A stretch of DNA of 64,000 nt, from NCBI GenBank assembly GCA_017548075.1, contig JAFYNL010000027.1, forward strand, positions 40,719 through 104,718, read 5' to 3'. Positions within the stretch are counted from its first letter, which is position 1, and each line of letters starts with the position of its first letter. The translations under genes and the position numbers were made by a program. The DNA is from Bacteroidaceae bacterium. Its GTDB lineage: Bacteria; Bacteroidota; Bacteroidia; Bacteroidales; Bacteroidaceae. Below, piece after piece: positions 61,245 through 64,000 of this stretch. Below the pieces are notes generated by a model, which was given only the letters and a program-made list of their open reading frames with translations, had not been told where the DNA came from and searched no databases.

Positions 61245-62156
61245 TCAATTTGAATGTTTTTTTTCGTCCCTCATTTTGAGGTAAAATTCGCTGAAATCTT
61301 TGCATCCCAAGGGCAGTTGATGATGCTCCAGATTGGGCAACAATTCCTTCAGTTGGAGGAAGAGGCGTTCGCCGGGGGCGTCGCGGTCGGGGTACATTCC
61401 TAATTTAATTGAACATTGAGAATTGAAAATTGATAATTGTTCAATGTCCTTGGGTTTGAGCAAGGTTGCCGAGGGGATGGCGATGGCTTTGTGACCGGCT
61501 GAGAGCATGGCCCAGCAGTCGGAGCAGCCTTCGGTGATGTAGAGCGCCTCGCCCTCTTCAAGACTGTTCAGGATGGGCAGGTTGTAGATGCTGCACTCCG
61601 AGCCTTGTGGGAAGCGGAAACGCGGAGAGCCGCCCTTCACGAGGTTGCGGTTCTGAACGCCCACGAGCTTGCCCTCCTTATTATAATAAGGTATCTGCAG
61701 CCAGTCCGTCCCTTGTTTGTCGCGCCACGAAGTCAGGCGGCACCAGCGGACCACTCTGGGATCGAGCCGACGTTCCTCGAAGAGGAAACGGCGGGCTTCT
61801 GCGTTCAGGAAAGGGTGAAGAAAGAAACGCTCGTAGTAACTGCCATCGAACGGCTTGGCAGGCTTTGTTTCGCTCGGCTTGTATTCCGTCAGGATGACGT
61901 TATGTTCGTCTGCGAGCCACCGGCACGCTTCGAGGAAGTCCTTGTTCTCGTGCTGCATCACCAGGTCAATCGTTCCTCCGTGTGCCCCGCAGGCGAAGCA
62001 GCGGAAAGTGTTCCTCGAGACGGAGAACGACAGGCTGGCGTGGTGGTCGTCGTGGAACGGGCAGAGGCATTTGTGGCGGCAGACGCGGAGTCCGAGTCGC
62101 TCCGCGACCCCCTCAATCGGAAGGTCGCGAAGCTTCTGAAGTTCAAATTGTTCCAT
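61245..62156 (-). CDS. DnaG-like primase fragment with CHC2 zinc finger and Toprim core
   Basis: A 303-residue protein. The zinc finger CPFHDDHHASLSFS...FRCFACGAHG lies at about 32-60, and the Toprim motifs ALYITEGCSDCWAML (Glu) and MYPDRDAPGERL (DxD) at about 210-265. It lacks the helicase-binding domain and is half the length of DnaG. Such short primases accompany DUF3987 or VapE-type proteins in mobile elements. An ATTGAAAATTG-type repeat gives EQLSIFNSQCSIK just before the DxD motif. A CTAAACT-type repeat abuts its start. Confidence 0.88.
   Translation of the reverse strand: MEQFELQKLRDLPIEGVAERLGLRVCRHKCLCPFHDDHHASLSFSVSRNTFRCFACGAHGGTIDLVMQHENKDFLEACRWLADEHNVILTEYKPSETKPAKPFDGSYYERFFLHPFLNAEARRFLFEERRLDPRVVRWCRLTSWRDKQGTDWLQIPYYNKEGKLVGVQNRNLVKGGSPRFRFPQGSECSIYNLPILNSLEEGEALYITEGCSDCWAMLSAGHKAIAIPSATLLKPKDIEQLSIFNSQCSIKLGMYPDRDAPGERLFLQLKELLPNLEHHQLPLGCKDFSEFYLKMRDEKKHSN
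61408..61446. repeat. ATTGAACATTGA-type repeat inserted in frame in the primase
   Basis: ATTGAACATTGAGAATTGAAAATTGATAATTG followed by TTCAATGT, of the same kind as at 54196-54226. It encodes SIFNSQCSIK on the minus strand between LKPKDIE and the Toprim DxD motif. Confidence 0.78.
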
Positions 62157-62195
62157 AAAGATAAAGTTTATAGTTTAGGGTTTAGAGTTTAGAGT
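62157..62195. repeat. TTTAGAGTTTAGGG-type repeat before the primase start
   Basis: Imperfect seven-base units GTTTAGA and GTTTAGGG directly before the ATG (minus strand: CTCTAAACTCTAAACCCTAA). A similar ACTCTCAACTATCAAC run lies at about 62247-62303 at the end of the DUF3987 gene. The gap between the two genes (62157-62294) holds only these repeats and a small GCAGCC/GGCTG hairpin. Confidence 0.7.
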
Positions 62196-62294
62196 CAGTT
62201 CGCAAGTGGATAGTGCAGCCTTCGGCTGAGTTCTTTTTAAAACTTATTCAACTTTCAACTATAAAACTGTCTCTAAACACTCAACTATCAACTC

Positions 62295-63602
62295 TCAACT
62301 CTTACCGAGGTAAGCCTCGGTCTTGCTGTACAGTCCCGTCTGCTCGGAGTAGGTGACGAAGCCGCGGAACACCCATTGATATAGCTGGTTTTTTGTTCCC
62401 TCAAGGTTCTTGCCAAGACTGGTACGGAGTGCTTCCAGTTGAGCCTCGTTAAAGGTGCCTGGCAGGTTGTCGAGCATGTTCTTCGGGCCATGACGTTGAG
62501 CCTCACTCACCTGGTCGGCTTCCTTACCGCCAAGCATGTCTGCAAAGAGCTGCATTTTCGACCAGATGTCGTGATAGACGAGCCATTCCACCATTTCGCC
62601 AATCGACTTCGTCCAAGTCTGATTGTTGAGCACCCAGAGTACGCAACCGGCCTTCCAACCCGAGACAAGAGACCTGTGGGAAATCTCGAACAGCAGGTCG
62701 TCATCGGCCAGATCGGCTATGGTCGCCATCTCCTCTGCCAGCTTGTCCGTGAGCTTGTTCAGAGGCTTGATGATGAAGCGACCCTTGCAGGTGTTCAGGC
62801 GCAAAAGGAACTCGTCCAACTTCTGGTAGAACTCGTCCGTATATTTGCCTTGACGAGGGATGCGTCCGTCGCGGCCCTTGCGAGGCTTGTAAGAGAAAAC
62901 CATACGGGCGAAAGTGCCGTTAAAGAGTTCGTTCCTGTAGAAAGTTCGCGTAGCGAAAGGCGTGGACGAAATGGTCAGGTTGGCACGAAGGATGGGGTTG
63001 CCAGTCACACCATCTGCCGTGGCACGAAGGGCTCCAGCCCTCTGCCTGTCGTAGATGTTACGGAGCACCTGAGTCACCTGCCTGTGCCCGCCACACATGC
63101 GGTCGGCCATCTCCACCTCGGGCATATTGATGTACTGTGTGCGCTCGCCCAAAGCCTCCAAGGCCATCGCGTTCTGGATGAAGGCGGGATTCGTTACGTC
63201 TGAAGGTGGGAACCAAAAGGCTACGTCTGGGCGAACGGGTTTTTCCTTGTTCGCACCCTTGGTCTTGACTTGCTTCTGCCACTCCACCAACTTCTTGAGT
63301 TCGGTCTCGTCGTGCAGTCGGAAATCGCGGCAAATTGCCTCTACCAAATAGGACAGTTGGCCCTTATTTCCACCACTTTCGGCCACCAAATTAGCCATCA
63401 TGCCGCATGGTTCCTTCCAAGTGAGGTCGGGATATTGAAATTCTGTGCCGCTAATGTGTGCCCCTAAGATAGGGAAAAGCATAGGAACGAGCGGCTCACG
63501 TACGTCTTTTGAAACCTGCGAGAGCAGGATTTTTATGCATTCTGTCCCTTTTCCGAGCCTTGGCATCGAGGGCGCTGTCTGTTTTGAAATGTCGTATCTC
63601 AT
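62295..63602 (-). CDS. DUF3987 (VapE/primase-helicase-like) protein, short form
   Basis: A 435-residue protein from the start MRYDISKQTAPSMPRL. The blocks LVPMLFPILGAHISGTEFQYPD, AFWFPPSDVTNPAFIQNAM, NPILRANLTISSTPFATRTFY and RMVFSYKPRKGRDGRIPRQG fit the DUF3987 family, which is joined in longer homologues to a VirE N-terminal domain that is absent here. The P-loop region reads AESGGNKGQ with the usual Ser/Thr replaced by Gly, so nucleotide binding may be changed. It starts the cassette of primase, HU-like, muramidase-like and smalltalk genes. Confidence 0.8.
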   Translation of the reverse strand: MRYDISKQTAPSMPRLGKGTECIKILLSQVSKDVREPLVPMLFPILGAHISGTEFQYPDLTWKEPCGMMANLVAESGGNKGQLSYLVEAICRDFRLHDETELKKLVEWQKQVKTKGANKEKPVRPDVAFWFPPSDVTNPAFIQNAMALEALGERTQYINMPEVEMADRMCGGHRQVTQVLRNIYDRQRAGALRATADGVTGNPILRANLTISSTPFATRTFYRNELFNGTFARMVFSYKPRKGRDGRIPRQGKYTDEFYQKLDEFLLRLNTCKGRFIIKPLNKLTDKLAEEMATIADLADDDLLFEISHRSLVSGWKAGCVLWVLNNQTWTKSIGEMVEWLVYHDIWSKMQLFADMLGGKEADQVSEAQRHGPKNMLDNLPGTFNEAQLEALRTSLGKNLEGTKNQLYQWVFRGFVTYSEQTGLYSKTEAYLGKS

Positions 63603-63642
63603 TGTATTACTGCTTTTTAGATGAAAATTTGAATCCAACTTT

Positions 63643-63787
63643 CTTACACTTACAGTTCTTACAGTCGTATTTTTGGTACCCCCTATACTCTTATTATACT
63701 ATATAACTATATATATATTAATTAGTTATAATGTCTTTAGAAAAGGGGTGTATCCCATTTTTTAATTGTAAGAACTGTAATTGTAAG
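63643..63787. repeat. 22-bp inverted repeat around an AT-rich core upstream of DUF3987
   Basis: Arms 63643-63664 and 63766-63787 are reverse complements at 20 of 22 positions (CTTACACTTACAGTTCTTAC against CTTACAATTACAGTTCTTAC). Each contains three TTACA-like iterons. The core holds runs of TATATA and a CCCCCTATAC/GTGTATCCC pair. It is a candidate origin, recombination end or promoter-operator for the cassette. Confidence 0.7.
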
Positions 63788-63807
63788 ATTTTTCGGACAT
63801 GGTTAAC

Positions 63808-64000
63808 TTACTCATTCTCTAAGAGGCTTACTACCAGAAGGAGTTCCTCGGCAGCCTCGCGGCAGAAGTCGCGGAACGTGTAGAACCTCGTGTAGTGGGG
63901 CTGGCGGAAAGTCGGGTAGATAGTCCCGTCGTCCCTGCGGTGCACATTGATAGAATAGCCTTTGTAGACATACGGATTGTGCTTCGTGGTCTTCCTCTCC
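63808..64000 (-). CDS. Unknown protein, 3' part only
   Basis: Sixty-three codons to a TAA, open to the right edge of the window. The visible C terminus (NPYVYKGYSINVHRRDDGTI, FRQPHYTRFYTFRDFCREAA, LLLVVSLLENE) has no family that I recognise. Beta-strands with aromatic and basic residues come first, then a helix. It lies on the same strand as, and upstream of, the DUF3987 gene, with the inverted repeat between them, and probably belongs to the same cassette. Confidence 0.6.
   Translation of the reverse strand, partial: ERKTTKHNPYVYKGYSINVHRRDDGTIYPTFRQPHYTRFYTFRDFCREAAEELLLVVSLLENE

Noticed and set aside
62207-62240. GCAGCC/GGCTG hairpin followed by TTCTTTTT on the plus strand
   Set aside because: No plus-strand gene ends there and the T-run is on the wrong side for the minus-strand DUF3987 gene.
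1-64000. tRNA, rRNA, integrase, transposase or plasmid origin genes
   Set aside because: None was found by eye on either strand; a tRNA scan could still find one that I missed.

Overview
The window comes from a member of the Bacteroidales, most likely Prevotellaceae. Support for this: promoters have the Bacteroidetes -7 box TAnnTTTG; proteins carry Bacteroidetes families (DUF4105, DUF4837, DUF3987, smalltalk, the long SecA, succinylornithine-type carbamoyltransferase, BIG2 domains and Por/T9SS-like C-terminal tails); and gene order matches chromosomal neighbourhoods typical of the order. No rRNA, tRNA, integrase, transposase or CRISPR array was seen.

Layout. 1-0.84 kb: 3' end of a secreted BIG2 protein. 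1-10.1 kb (minus): DUF4105 membrane protein, an alkaline-phosphatase-fold protein that has lost its metal ligands, secA, a small conserved gene and a PpiD-like foldase. 10.6-13.8 kb: a secreted double esterase. 13.9-17.9 kb: coaX, an outer-membrane protein, lptC and a CorC-like gene. 18-26.7 kb: an arginine/proline operon (argR, GNAT, argG, argC, argD, proC, XRE-cupin, acyl-CoA ligase, succinylornithine carbamoyltransferase) behind a likely ArgR operator. 26.7-29.6 kb: small genes, nitroreductase, cutC behind a structured leader, and a BadF-type sugar kinase. 29.7-35.4 kb (minus): a seven-gene operon rlmN, DUF4837 lipoprotein, a degenerate PdxA, a sigma-54 activator, lptE, a repeat-like protein and secG. 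35.5-43.4 kb: a GH109-like oxidoreductase, 5-FCL, a six-hairpin glycosidase and a GH5-GH43 fusion. 43.7-49.4 kb: an ECF sigma operon, mutY, a 29-residue AURKAIP1/COX24-type protein, RNase G and a nuclease/phosphatase. 49.5-54.8 kb: a CotH-lectin protein, pdxT, pdxS and a kinase-AraC fusion. 54.8-59.6 kb: a glycogen operon (debranching enzyme, GT4 synthase, GH57). 60-64 kb: a mobile-like cassette of smalltalk, muramidase-like, HU-like, Toprim primase and DUF3987 genes.

The most unusual structure is in the intergenic DNA. Seven gaps carry short arrays with an exact 22-bp period: cores ACGTGT or ACACGT alternate every 11 bp with a TTGCAA-like centre, and six of the seven arrays end in phase with an ACT-type motif (ACTGCAG, ACTGGC, ACTAGA, ACTAAG). 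I know of no described family that matches. Other repeats include a 188-bp element with perfect 27-bp inverted ends, a 22-bp inverted repeat upstream of the DUF3987 gene, and several simple-repeat families that either abut start codons or are read in frame inside proteins. A second theme is degenerate enzymes kept in conserved operons: a PafA-like protein, a PdxA-like protein and a ThiD-like kinase domain fused to AraC beside pdxST.
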